64,000 nt of DNA from Bidens hawaiensis. Lineage: Eukaryota > Streptophyta > Magnoliopsida > Asterales > Asteraceae. Shown here piece after piece: positions 22,855 to 33,859 of the stretch. The DNA lies in the NCBI GenBank assembly GCA_021521415.1, contig JAIQDT010000169.1:346001-410000 (forward strand), written 5' to 3'. A model generated the notes under the pieces. The model was not told where the DNA came from, made no database searches, and was given only the letters and a program-made list of their open reading frames with translations. The first letter of the stretch is position 1. Every line of letters begins with the position of its first letter. Made by a program: the position numbers and the translations under genes.

Positions 22855-24761
22855 ACATAGGCTTCTCAGTTATCCGGTTTCCATCTAAAAACATCCTATT
22901 TTATCATCAAACACAGGCGCCCGTTTTTTTTTTGTATAACCCGAATTTTTTCACAAACATACCCACCCGTTCTCAATTCTCAAATCCTCCAGTAACCCTA
23001 ATTTCCAATCGCCGGTCATGTATTACCAATCGATTATTGAGCATATTTCATCCATGATTACAATGAAGTATAGAAATCCATCTTCAATCTGTCCTTTTTT
23101 CACAAACATATATTGACATGTTTATAATTTTCTCCAGTAACCCTAAAATCCAATTAATGTTACAATTGTTCATGTATAAAATAGGGGTGTTCAAACTATC
23201 CGAATCCGAATCCATATCCGAAATATACGACTATCCGTATTCGAACTATCCGAATCCCGGATATCCGAAAATTCGGATTCGGATATCAGTTTTTCAGATT
23301 TTTCAGATAGTTTGTGTCACACCCCCATCTTAGGCCTGGGTGTATGACCAACAGTTGGTACCATATTTGTAAATAAATCAGAGTTACGTGTTAAAGCGGA
23401 AGTCTTTTGAAACATGTGGATATAATATTTACATTACAAAAGACGGGATTATAAAATACCCATTTTATGTTATAACAAAAAGTATTACTTGTTTAATTAC
23501 AAACCACCATTTTTATATTTAAGTTTATACAAAAAGATCCAAGCCATCGGATATCTTTGAGCACTTCACCATTCCAAGTCCTAATCTTGATTACCTGCAA
23601 AATGTTTAGAAAATACGTCAGCAACACATGCTGGTGAATATGCTGACGCTAAAATATTTTCTTTTACTTGATTACCCCTCGAGACATAACTTAGGTCCGG
23701 CCCATCGTGGCTTAAGAATAATCAAGCTATAAAACAATACAATTTATAAACTCAAGTCTCTACACTAAATTCCTCAGCAAGCACCGCAGCGTTCAACTTA
23801 GTTAAGTACCATACGTATACACATAGTCATTACTACCCGCAGGCGAGTGTGACTATAACCAAGTGTGGTGCAATGTTCCCACCTCATTTTACCACATATG
23901 TAAGGATCCAGACAAACGTACACGACAGCCTGAGGGTTAGGCTTTTACTTTTGTTTATAAATGTTTTAGAGACACTTAGTCTCATGTAAACCTTTTCATA
24001 TAACACATTTGACTTGTTTTAAATCAAGTTATAAAGTTTGGGGCGTATTCACCTTTTTGATTTGGATCGGCTTCAATACACCGTCCGAGTGTCTTTCCCG
24101 TTGCTATCTCGCACCTATAGTACGAGTATAACCTTTTGTTAGTCAGATATATAATCCGGCTTAAGACATTTAGTCTTTTTATAATCTTTACCTCGATTAT
24201 TTTCTTTCATGAACCTTTAGTTCAAATCTCTTTTCTTTACTTTAAAACATTTAGTTAAAAAGTATTCTTTTCTTTTACAAATTAAAAGTCTTTCTTTTAA
24301 CTTATATTCTTTTATAGTATAAACCTTTAGTTTATTTCTTTTAAACCCTACGTTTCTTCTTCTCTAAGAAACGTATACTTCTTTTCTTTTCTTTATTATT
24401 TAAGAATAGTTATTATTACTTAAATAATATTTTATAACAAAGAATTATATGTATAATCACACACACACATATATATATATATATAGATACACATATCTCT
24501 TTCTCTTTTTTTCTTTTCTTTTCTTTATTATATGTTTATTTTATTTTATCGAGGTATCGAGTATAACCTTGACTTAGGGTTTTAAGCCTTTATAATATTT
24601 TATTATTTTATTTGGGCATTACGCCTACCTTCGTTGGCTTATGAACCCTACACACTCGAGCAACACTCCAACGCCGTTTCACCTTCTTTTTCTTCTTGAT
24701 CAAAACACCTTTCCTTCAATACTCTTTCCTTGGCTCGCAAAACGATGCACACCAACACTTC

Positions 24762-25181
24762 TGTTGGTGCATGAGTGTCAGTAGTTCATAGTCTAGTGTC
24801 TGTAATCGAGTCTGTATTGTTATTTATGTTTTTGTTTAAAGCGAAGTTGTCAACAAGTTCGCCTAGGCGAACTTGTTGAACAAGCGAAGTTATGGACAAC
24901 TTCGCCTGAACATGTCAGGCGAAGTTGTCGTGTATTTATATAGATGTTACGGCTTGGTTTAGTTGGTTGGTGAATTAGTTAGTTGTTCAGTGAATCGAGT
25001 TTGTTCGGTAACGTGAGTCTGTAATAGTGATATCGTATCACGTGTTCGGTTATCAATATAACGTGTTCGTTTATCGTATCGTGTTGGTTTGATTTGCTTT
25101 CTACACTCGTAACGATCTACGCAGGGATTCCGCACCTGAGTAGACCGCGATATCTCGTGTGATCCGTCCAGGGAACCTACA
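24762..25181 (+). repeat. 5' LTR of the Sirevirus element
   Basis: 420 bp. Contains a perfect 28-bp palindrome centred on CCTAGG (24851-24878) and a GCGAAGTT hairpin (24884-24906). A TATTTATATAGA box near 24933 is the likely promoter. Confidence 0.95.
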
Positions 25182-25183
25182 TT

Positions 25184-25195
25184 TGGTATCAGAGC
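25184..25195 (+). promoter_or_regulatory. Primer-binding site, tRNA-Met type (Sirevirus)
   Basis: TGGTATCAGAGC starts two bases after the LTR end and is complementary to the 3' end of initiator tRNA-Met. Confidence 0.92.
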
Positions 25196-25383
25196 TTTTG
25201 CTCGATTGTGTGGTTCGGGATATTCACGCGGGTGTAGATTTCGTCCCGTTTCGACTATTCGCGGGACCTGTTTTCGTGTTTCTAAGTCAATCTTACCTAC
25301 TACCACAGTATTCAAGCCTTTGCACCATCAAAAACCTTGTTAAATCCAGTTTTCAGATCTTCAAAAACGTCAGTGTTCATCAG

Positions 25384-25637
25384 GCGAAGTTGCCGTCACT
25401 GTACGTAGGGTTTCGGCGAAGATATAAGGTTAAGCGAAGTTATCCACAACTTCGCCTACCTTCTCAAGTTTGCCTGTATCAGCGAAGTTATCTACAACTT
25501 CGCCTCATTCCTAAGTTCACTTACCTTAAGCGAAGTTAAGAATCAGCGAAGTTAATCAGCAGAGTTATCAGCGAAGTTCTTCAGCGAAGTTCTCTACAAC
25601 TTCGCCTACTTCAAGCGAAGTTATCCGTAACTTCGCC
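25384..25637. repeat. Cluster of GCGAAGTT/AACTTCGC palindromes in the Sirevirus leader
   Basis: Four complete inverted pairs (25434-25456, 25482-25504, 25584-25606, 25615-25636). Each has arms GCGAAGTT and AACTTCGC and a 6-base centre (ATCCAC, ATCTAC, CTCTAC, ATCCGT). Four half-sites also occur (25384, 25530, 25546, 25571). The cluster ends about 60 bp before the gag start codon. Confidence 0.9.
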
Positions 25638-25695
25638 TACAGTCGTTTAAAAAAAAAAAGGTTTAACTTTTCAGGTTTCTTACTTTTCAGAAAAG

Positions 25696-27933
25696 ATGTC
25701 GTCGATCAACATCTCTGAGTTAGTAAAGATGGAAGTTGAAGCAGGGTCGGCTACCAAGGCCCCAAGATTGCTGAAGGGAACCAATTTCGTTGCATGGAAG
25801 GATCGGTTCATACAGTACGTCAAATACCAGGATGCGAAGATGTGGGTATGCATCCAGGATGGTTATATTCCACCAATTATGGAGTATGAAGGTCGTGACC
25901 AAATCAAGAAGTATAGTAAAATGGAAGAAGAAGAGAAGAAGATGTATGAGGCTGAGAGCAAGGCTCATGCTGCTATTACCATGGCTCTTCCACAGGAGAT
26001 CCTTCATACTTTTAGGAAGTACACTTCAGCAAGGGAGCTTTGGGAAGCCCTTGAGAGCAGATTTGAAGGAAATGTAGGAATCCGGGCTTCAAAAATAAAA
26101 TTGCTCAAAACCCAGTTCTCAGTCTTTAAGTATTTGAAGAATGAATCTTTAGATGATATTATCACTCGATACTACCATCTGATGACTGAATTGAGCAACT
26201 ATTCCATTTCCTACCGAGAAGAAGAAATAGTTGAGAAGCTTCTAGATGCTCTCCCACCAAAATGGGAGATGTACACTGTGCTGATGAGGGAAGACAAAGA
26301 CTTTCCCACATATGATCTAGAAACGACAGTCAACAAGCTCAGGACCTTTGAGCTTAACATGGTAAGAAAGGAGACATCTATGGATCAGGTTCAAGATCCA
26401 AGTATGTATGGAGCTAAAGTCAACACTAGCTCAGGCTCAAAGACTGAATCGGCTGCTTACTACTCGAAGGGAGAGTCGGGCCCCAACTCATCACATGAGG
26501 GACATGTGTCAGTTAACACAAATGGGGATGTTTGCTATGTAGCAGCTGGATCTAGTGGTTCTCAACCCCAGGCAAGCAAGAGTAGTTGCTCTTCAAGTGC
26601 TCCCAGCAACAACTACTCCAAGATGCCTATGAGTGTCAAGTCTGCTGAAGAGCAGTTTGGCCTCTATGCTTCTTTCATTGCTTCCTATGAGAACTATATT
26701 CAAGGGAAGATTGTTGATCCAGCTATGTTGGATGAAGATTACGATCAGATTGATGCTGACGATATGGAAGAAATGGATCTACAATGGTAGATGGCCATGA
26801 TTGTAAGGAGGGTGAAGAGGTTTATGAATAAGACCGGTAGAAAGTTTGTCGGAGGAAGACCAGGGTTCGACAAGTCAAAGGTGAGATGCTACAATTGTCA
26901 ACAAAACGGTCACTTTGCAAAAGAGTGTAGGAATGAGCGTGTAGAACGTGGTCAAGGTAAGTCTACACAGCATAATGAGGGAAGAAAAGATTATAGTGCC
27001 ATGATTTCCAGAGGAGATGGTGAATATAACTGGAACCTGCTTTCTAAAGAATCTTTCGAGCAGGCAAATTTGGCAAAGGTCGAAACAGAAGAAAATGAGA
27101 AGGCTGCCGGAGAAGAAAAGGCTCTTATGGCAGACGTTAATGACAAGCTCTCCGAGGTATGCTCTAAAACTACTTGTTCAAAATGTGAGAACTTGTCTGA
27201 GCAATTAGCAACTATTACCGATCAGTATGTTAGGTTGGATGCTGAATTTAAAACCTTAAAAGAAGATCATCACTTTACTAAATCAAGAGAAAATAATTAT
27301 AAAATTAAAATAAAAGCTTGTGAAAAAGATGTTAAAAGTTTAAAAACTAAACTTGCTGAAAAAATTGAAGTGATTGATTTAAGTTATGAGGTTTTGGAAG
27401 AAACGACCAAACTAATTGCTGAGAGAGAAAAACAGATTGCTGACCACCAGGTGAAAGTGGTGGAACTGAATCGAAAACTGGAACAGTTCAGAAATTCTTC
27501 TGCTATTCTTGATCACCTTGTTAGTGATCAAGGTTCCTCTTCTAAGAGAGGAGGAATCGGTTATCATGAGGTTCCACCACCGTACAATCACAATTACACT
27601 TTTAACCCTAGTGTTCAGAAATCTGTTGACTTTGTGGTTGCTCAAACAGTGCCAATTAAAGTAACGGTTAAAGAACCAAATGTTAGTAGAGGCGAAACAA
27701 GTTCGCCTGTTTCAAGTGTTGAAATTTCTGATCAAAGTCCAGTCTCGTCAGATTCGGATAAGTCATCCGAGTCTGGTAAGGCAAAAGAGGAGGTTGTGTT
27801 ACCTAAGAGTGGAGAAAAAGATAAAACGAATAAAAAGAGTACTTCACTAAACCCGTACGTCCCACCATATGTGAGACGAACGGGCGGTAATATAGCCTCG
27901 ACATCTAAAACACCTGTTGATAAAAAAAGTTGA
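25696..27933 (+). pseudogene. Sirevirus gag (N-terminal part, one zinc knuckle)
   Basis: Starts MSSINISEL. The Copia Gag core (UBN2-like: FVAWKDRFIQYVKYQD, ARELWEALESRF, DDIITRYYHLMTEL, EEEIVEKLLDALPPKW) covers about residues 30-225. A Ser-rich linker follows, then an in-frame TAG at 26788-26790, after which the same frame continues. The first CCHC knuckle is CYNCQQNGHFAKEC. Next is a coiled-coil-rich region (about 27100-27490) and a Ser/Lys-rich tail that runs out of frame at an A7 run (27922-27928). Long Gag proteins with coiled coils are a Sirevirus trait. Confidence 0.88.
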
Positions 27934-28318
27934 GCATCGGTGTTGTTTTAGATGTAATCAATTAGGACATCTTGTTGCAAATTGCCCTCTGAAGCAGCGA
28001 TTCAGAGGTGTAAGGCCTACTAAAGCTGAGAGTAGACCTAATAGTAATTATCATGTTCCTAAAAATGAAAACCACTTAAAATTCAAAAATGTGAATAATT
28101 CAGGTTTTCATAGAAACAAATCTCAGTTTTACACTTCTAATAACCAAACCACAAGCTATAATACTTTCAATTCTCAAAGGTTTGGAAGGCCTTACAATCA
28201 ATCTTCAATAAGATATCCTAATGGGACTTACAGGAGTTATCGAGATACTAACTTTGGAAAGCCAAAGTTTGGGATGTATAGATCCAAGACCAATTGGTCT
28301 TGGGTCCCTAAATTCTAA
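27917..28318 (+). pseudogene. Sirevirus gag C-terminus with second zinc knuckle
   Basis: This frame continues the Gag protein after the A7 tract. It has a second knuckle (CFRCNQLGHLVANC), a basic Asn/Ser/Tyr-rich tail and ends NWSWVPKF at a stop (28316-28318). The shift could be a homopolymer indel or a programmed frameshift; I favour mutation, because the tract lies inside gag and not between gag and pol. Confidence 0.8.
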
Positions 28319-28332
28319 TCTTTTGCTTTATT

Positions 28333-31300
28333 GTGCAGGAACAGTTGAACAGGGCTGCCAACAATCTTTGGGTTGTAGATAGCGGCTGTTCCCGGCACAT
28401 GACGGGTAACAAATACTTGTTACACGATTTGAAACCTGTTCAAGGAGGGAGAGTAAGCTTTGCCGGAGAAAGTGGAGGCAATATTACTGGAAAGGGAACG
28501 GTGTCGAACGGAAAGATGACATTGGAGAATGTTAACTTTGTAGAAGAATTGAAATACAATCTGCTAAGTGTGTCGCAGATTTGTGATAAGGAGTACACCA
28601 TTCATTTTACAAAGAACGAGGCGATTGTGTTGAAACCAGGTTTTCAGATACCTGAGGAGTGGATTTTGATGAAGGCTCCACGTGAAAGAAATACGTACAC
28701 TATGGATATGAGATCAACTGAAATGGCCACGGCAGATTCATGCCTTATGACAAACGCAAGTGAAACAGAGTCCGAATTGTGGCATAGGAGAATGGGGCAC
28801 ATTCATCTTCGGAAGATGAACCACATTGTCAGGAATGGGCTTGTGCTGGGCGTTCCCTTGAAAAATTTCAATTTTGAAGATAAATGTATAGCATGCAAGA
28901 AAGGAAAGCAGCACAAGAAATCCCATCTCACCAAGAAAGTAAATTCAATTGCCAGTACTCTAGAATTGCTTCACATGGATCTCTTCGGTCCCGTGTATGC
29001 AAAAAGTCTAGGAGGTACTTCATACTGCTTGATGATCACTGATGATTACTCACGATACTCGTGGGTATATTTCCTGAAATCAAAAGATGAAACGGCTCAG
29101 ATGGTGAAGAATTTGATTACCAAAGTTGAGAACGTTATGGATAAAAGGGTTAAGTTCATCAGAAGTGACAATGGAACGGAGTTCAAGAATTTTGAGATGG
29201 AGATCTTCTGCCTTCAAAGAGGGATTGAACACCAATACAGCGCTCCGTATACACCACAACAGAATGGAGTGGCTGAAAGGAAGAACAGAACGTTAATTGA
29301 AGGAGCCAGAACTATGCTGGCTGATTCGAAGCTTCCTGTGGTGTTTTGGGCTGAAGCTGTTGCTACAGCTTGTTATGTTCTGAATAGGGTCTTAACTGTT
29401 AAAAGACTTGGTAAAACGTGTTATGAGCTTATGCATGGGAGAAAGCCCAACTTGAGTGGTCTTGAACCATTCGGGTCCCCTTGTTCGATTTTGAAGACAA
29501 ATTCTAAATTTGGTGAAGTAGCCGATGAAGGAATCTTAGTCGGTTATGTTGTTGAGACTCCCAACAGACGTGTCTTCAATACATCGACCAGCAAGGTTGA
29601 GGTGGTGTGTAACACCGATATCACAAGTTACCAACCGCCAAAACCAAGCAACGGACCTGCGGAGTTTTTCGACTATGTTAAACTTTTTAAGTCTTTTAAC
29701 ATACCGTATTTGGATATTTCTGAAGAAGAAGAGAGAATTGCTACGAAGATGATCCTTGATGAGGAAGAGAATCTATTGCAAAGACAGCTGATCGATAAAT
29801 GTCAACCTTCCTCATCAAATACTATCGATACCCCTGCTGCCTCAACTGAAGAAGAATTTATCAATCCTTTTCACTCTCAGCATGAAACAACCATTGACGA
29901 GCTCTCTTCTAACTTGGAAGACAATTTGCATGTCGGTTCTGTTCCGACCACGAGAATTCATAAAGATCACCCTTTGGAGAATGTAATTGGTGATGTGTCC
30001 TCAGGTGTACAAACAAGACGTAGCTTGCATGAGCACACCTGTGTTTACACAAGCATTAAGGAGACAGGAATAATCAACGAATGCTTGTACACTTGCTTTA
30101 TCAGCCAGGTTGAGCCGAAGAATTATCAAATGGCTCTAAAGGACAGCTCGTGGGTCGAAGCCATGCAAGAAGAGTTGGCTCAGTTCAAGAAAATGGAAGT
30201 TTGGGATTTGGTTGAAAAACCAAAGCATGTGCATGCGATAGGCACAAAATGGGTGTTTAAGTGCAAGAGAGACGAGAAAGGGATTATTATAAGAAACAAG
30301 GCGAGACTAGTTGTGAAAGGATTTAATCAACAAGAGGGTATTGATTATAATGAAGTGTTCGCTCCTGTGGCAAGGTTGGAAGCCATTAGATTGTTTTTGG
30401 CGTTTGCTGCATATAAAAAGATGAAGGTATTTCAGTTGGATGTGAAGAGTGCGTTTCTGAATGGGAAAGTTGATGAGGTTGTGTATGTTGAGCAACCTCC
30501 GGGTTTTCCTGACCCAGATTTTCCAGACCATGTGTACAAGTTAAGCAAGGCATTGTATGGATTACATCAGGCACCTCGTGCCTGGTACTCAACTCTGTCA
30601 GACTACTTGCTTGAAAATGGGTTTGAAAGAGGTCAGATAGATAGCACGCTGTTTGTGAAGAGACAAGGAAGCGACTTCCTGCTAGTGCAAGTCTACGTGG
30701 ATGATATTATTTTTGCTGCATCAAAAGTCTCCATGTGTCAAGATTTTGAGGCCGTCATGAAGAAAAGGTTTGAAATGAGTGCTATGGGTGAACTAACTTT
30801 CTTTTTAGGATTGCAGGTTGATCAAAAGAAGGATGGGATGTTCATTCACCAGACCAAGTATGTCCATGATGTGCTCAAACGATTCAAGATGGAGGACAGC
30901 ACTCCATTCGACACTCCAATCTGCGTCAATCACAAATTGGGTGCTGAGTCAGACGGTGATGCAGATGTGGACCCAACTCAGTATCGGGCTATTATAGGTT
31001 CTTTAATGTACTTAACTGCTTCTAGGCCTGATATAATGTTTGCTGTTTGTCTTTGTGCTCGTTTTCAGGCAAACCCAAAGGAATCTCACATGAAAGGTGT
31101 GAAGAGGATCTTGCGGTATCTCAAGGGCAAACCGAAGCTGGGGTTGTGGTACCCGAGAGGAGGAGACTTGGAGCTAGTCGCCTACACAGACTCTGATTAT
31201 GGTGGGTGCAATCAGAGTCGGAAGTCAACAACAGGAGGATGTCAGTTTCTTGGTGGCAGATTGGTGTCGTGGCAATGCAAGAAATAGACTTCGGTCGCAA

Positions 31301-31641
31301 TTTCAACCTGTGAAGCATAATACATGGCAGCATCCAACTGCTGCTCCCAGGTTCTTTGGATTCAACAACAGTTGCGCGACTATGGTCTGAATTTTTTACT
31401 TACTCCTATTTGCATTGATAACACAGCTGCTATCTCAGTAACTAACAATCCCGTGAAACATAGTAAAACTAAACATATTGACATACGTCATCATTTCATA
31501 CGGGATTGTGCTGAGAAGAAACTGATAGTGCTTGAAAAGGTGGATACGCTTGATAATTTCGCTGATCTTTATACTAAAGCGTTTGATAAAACAAGATTTC
31601 AAAACCTTATCGAGCTAAATGGGATGATCAATCCCGAGTAA
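28333..31641 (+). pseudogene. Sirevirus pol: protease, integrase, RT, RNase H
   Basis: The frame opens 14 bases after the gag stop, without an ATG, in a different register. Protease: [15 protein letters not shown]-pre-integrase zinc finger: [11 protein letters not shown]...CIACKKGKQ. Integrase core: [77 protein letters not shown] and the catalytic [10 protein letters not shown]. RNase [10 protein letters not shown], then a TAG at 31285-31287 and a TAA at 31318-31320 that removes the expected Glu of the CEA motif, then IDNTAAI and HIDIRHHFIRD. The natural end is near 31641. The integrase-before-RT order defines Copia. Confidence 0.92.
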
Positions 31642-33859
31642 CCATGCTTTTCTTGTAATATTTTTTAAAAAAAGGGGTCACTATCGCTTAAAAATATGTC
31701 GATTACATCAGTTTGAAGGACTTGTCTTCGGATATGTTTTGGTCCTCATTTTCTACTTGTAGATTTTGAGGATAGCCATTAACTAGATTACTGATTGTGA
31801 CCGGGGCGGTTTATGATGAGTTTTCATTCTTTCGCTTAAAATTAGTCGATCATACTTAGTTATAAGGACACATACTAGTATGTGGTTGGTCCAGCTGATC
31901 CATTGGATCTTCGGGATAGCCGTTTACCTGATGACTTTGTTTTGGTCGGGGCAATTAATGTTAAAATTTTTTTTTTAAAAAAAAGAAAGGGAAATGAAAT
32001 TATTTTTCAAGTCTACTACTTCGCAAGAAGTACGTTTGCTATGTTTAACAGAAAATTGATCCAACCTTGGAAAATGATAGATATACTAATTCTGTGTGCT
32101 TAACTAGTGAAGTTATTAGGCTTAAAAGGCTTTAGGACAGTCATTGTATGTAATGGTAACTTTTTATGGTGCGTAAACGTAGACGTGATACAAACTAAAT
32201 TTACTTGATTTTACGTGGAAACTCCTTAAGAGTTTTGCTTGTCTTCATTTTTATCTTTCTAAGTGATAGGCAGAAAAGCGATTACCCAGTCATACACGAG
32301 CCCATGTGTGTTCTGATTCCCGTGAAGATAGCATTTCAAGAAACTGCAGTGATCCAGATTCGGGACTTGCAGTTGGTTTACTACTCTGAAGTCTATGTAA
32401 ATTTGTGAGTTATTGAAAAAAAAAAAAAAAAAAATTTTTTTGAGTTAATGAAACATTCTATAGCTGAAAATGTCAAGACTTCTCAATCATAGAGTAAGAA
32501 GGAGAACGGGAAGCAGATGAAGAGTAATTACAAACTTAATCAGACACTATGGGTCGAGGTCAATTCGGGGTGACTTGGGGAAAGCCAAATACGCTTTGAG
32601 GATAGATAGGAGGCATCAATATTTCTGAGTTGTTGCCCACTTAAATTTTGAGGCATAATTGAACCTAACTCGTATCACAGAAACGATGAAAACCATCTTA
32701 AGTTATTTACCTGCTTACGACCTGTCTCTTTATGTCATAATACAGCTAAACACGGATCTATGTGACAGTCACATACTTAGTATGATTCCTGTTCGGATCT
32801 TTTCTAAAACGTAGCAGTCCCTATCCAGACTGAAATTTGATCCCTTATACTTAAATTGTTTAAAGTTTTCTTTTTCTGTAGTTGTATTTGTTTATAACGG
32901 GTTACTTGGACTTGAACGTGTCATTTAGTTCTTAAAGGAAAGTTTTATAACTTAATTGGAAAAATGTTAAACTTATAAGGTTAAATTTTGTAAATATATA
33001 GGCGATGTTGTTGAACAGGCGAAGTTGTGGATAACTTCGCCTAGGCGAAGTTATCCGTAACTTCGCCTGAATAACTCCGCCCATATATAAGGATTTTCAA
33101 CAGTCAATTCGTTCATTATTCTAAATATCAGCGAACTTATTCTCGTCTTCACAGCGAACTTATCCTCCGTTTACACAGCGAACTTATATACTGATCCTAC
33201 TTGTTTTCTTTCTTCGATCTCAAACCGATTTAAAGGTGTGTTTGGGTTATATATCTTATACTCGATGTTCGATGTTGTTAATCCTAGGTTGTTACGACAC
33301 CCGGTTAACGACCTCGGACGTTCGAAACCTATACCCGATTTCAAAACTTGTTTTCCGTGTTCATGAGTAAACTGGTCGTTTAGTTATCATTAATATCATG
33401 TGTTTGAGCCTCCTCAATCGTCAAAGTTAATCGAAACACCGGTTTTCCGGATTTCGATTAACCTTACTGTCGCCGTTTCAGATTCAGGCGAAGTTAAAGT
33501 TTAGGCGAAGTTATCCGTAACTTCGCCTGGAGCTTAAATTCGCCTGAAGCGAAGTTATCCGTAACTTCGCCTGATGCTCAACTTCGCCTGAAACTTAAAT
33601 TCGCCTGAGGCGATGTTGTGGTGAGGCGAACTTAAAGATGAAGCGAAGTTGGTCCCAACTTCGCCCCAACTTTAACTTCGCCTGGAACCTTTTTAACTTA
33701 ATAATTTTTAGTCGAACTTAAAGCTGAAGCGAAGTTGTTTCCAACTTCGCCCAAACTTTAACTTCGCCTATACAGTCTTTATCACAACTTCGCTCATGGT
33801 AATAAGCGAACTTGTGTTATGCTTTAATGTTTATCTTACTTGGTTCGTTTGTTGCAGAT
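31642..33859 (+). other. Conserved non-coding spacer between pol and ORF3 of the Sirevirus
   Basis: There is no long ORF. An A run at about 32417-32434 is visible. The spacer is recognisably conserved in the minus-strand copy (46000-47980): the phrases GGTGACTTGGGGAAAGCC and GATAGGAGGCATCA occur in both. The 3' third carries six GCGAAGTT hairpins. Its end, TTTGTTGCAG then ATATGGC at 33858-33864, resembles a 3' splice site. Confidence 0.75.
33018..33795. repeat. GCGAAGTT/AACTTCGC palindrome cluster upstream of ORF3
   Basis: Inverted pairs at 33018-33041, 33044-33067, 33504-33527, 33548-33571, 33643-33665 and 33729-33751, each with a 6-base centre (GTGGAT, ATCCGT three times, GGTCCC, GTTTCC). 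The first two are joined by CCTAGG. Many half-sites (TTCGCCTG, GGCGAACTTAAAG) lie between. Confidence 0.9.
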
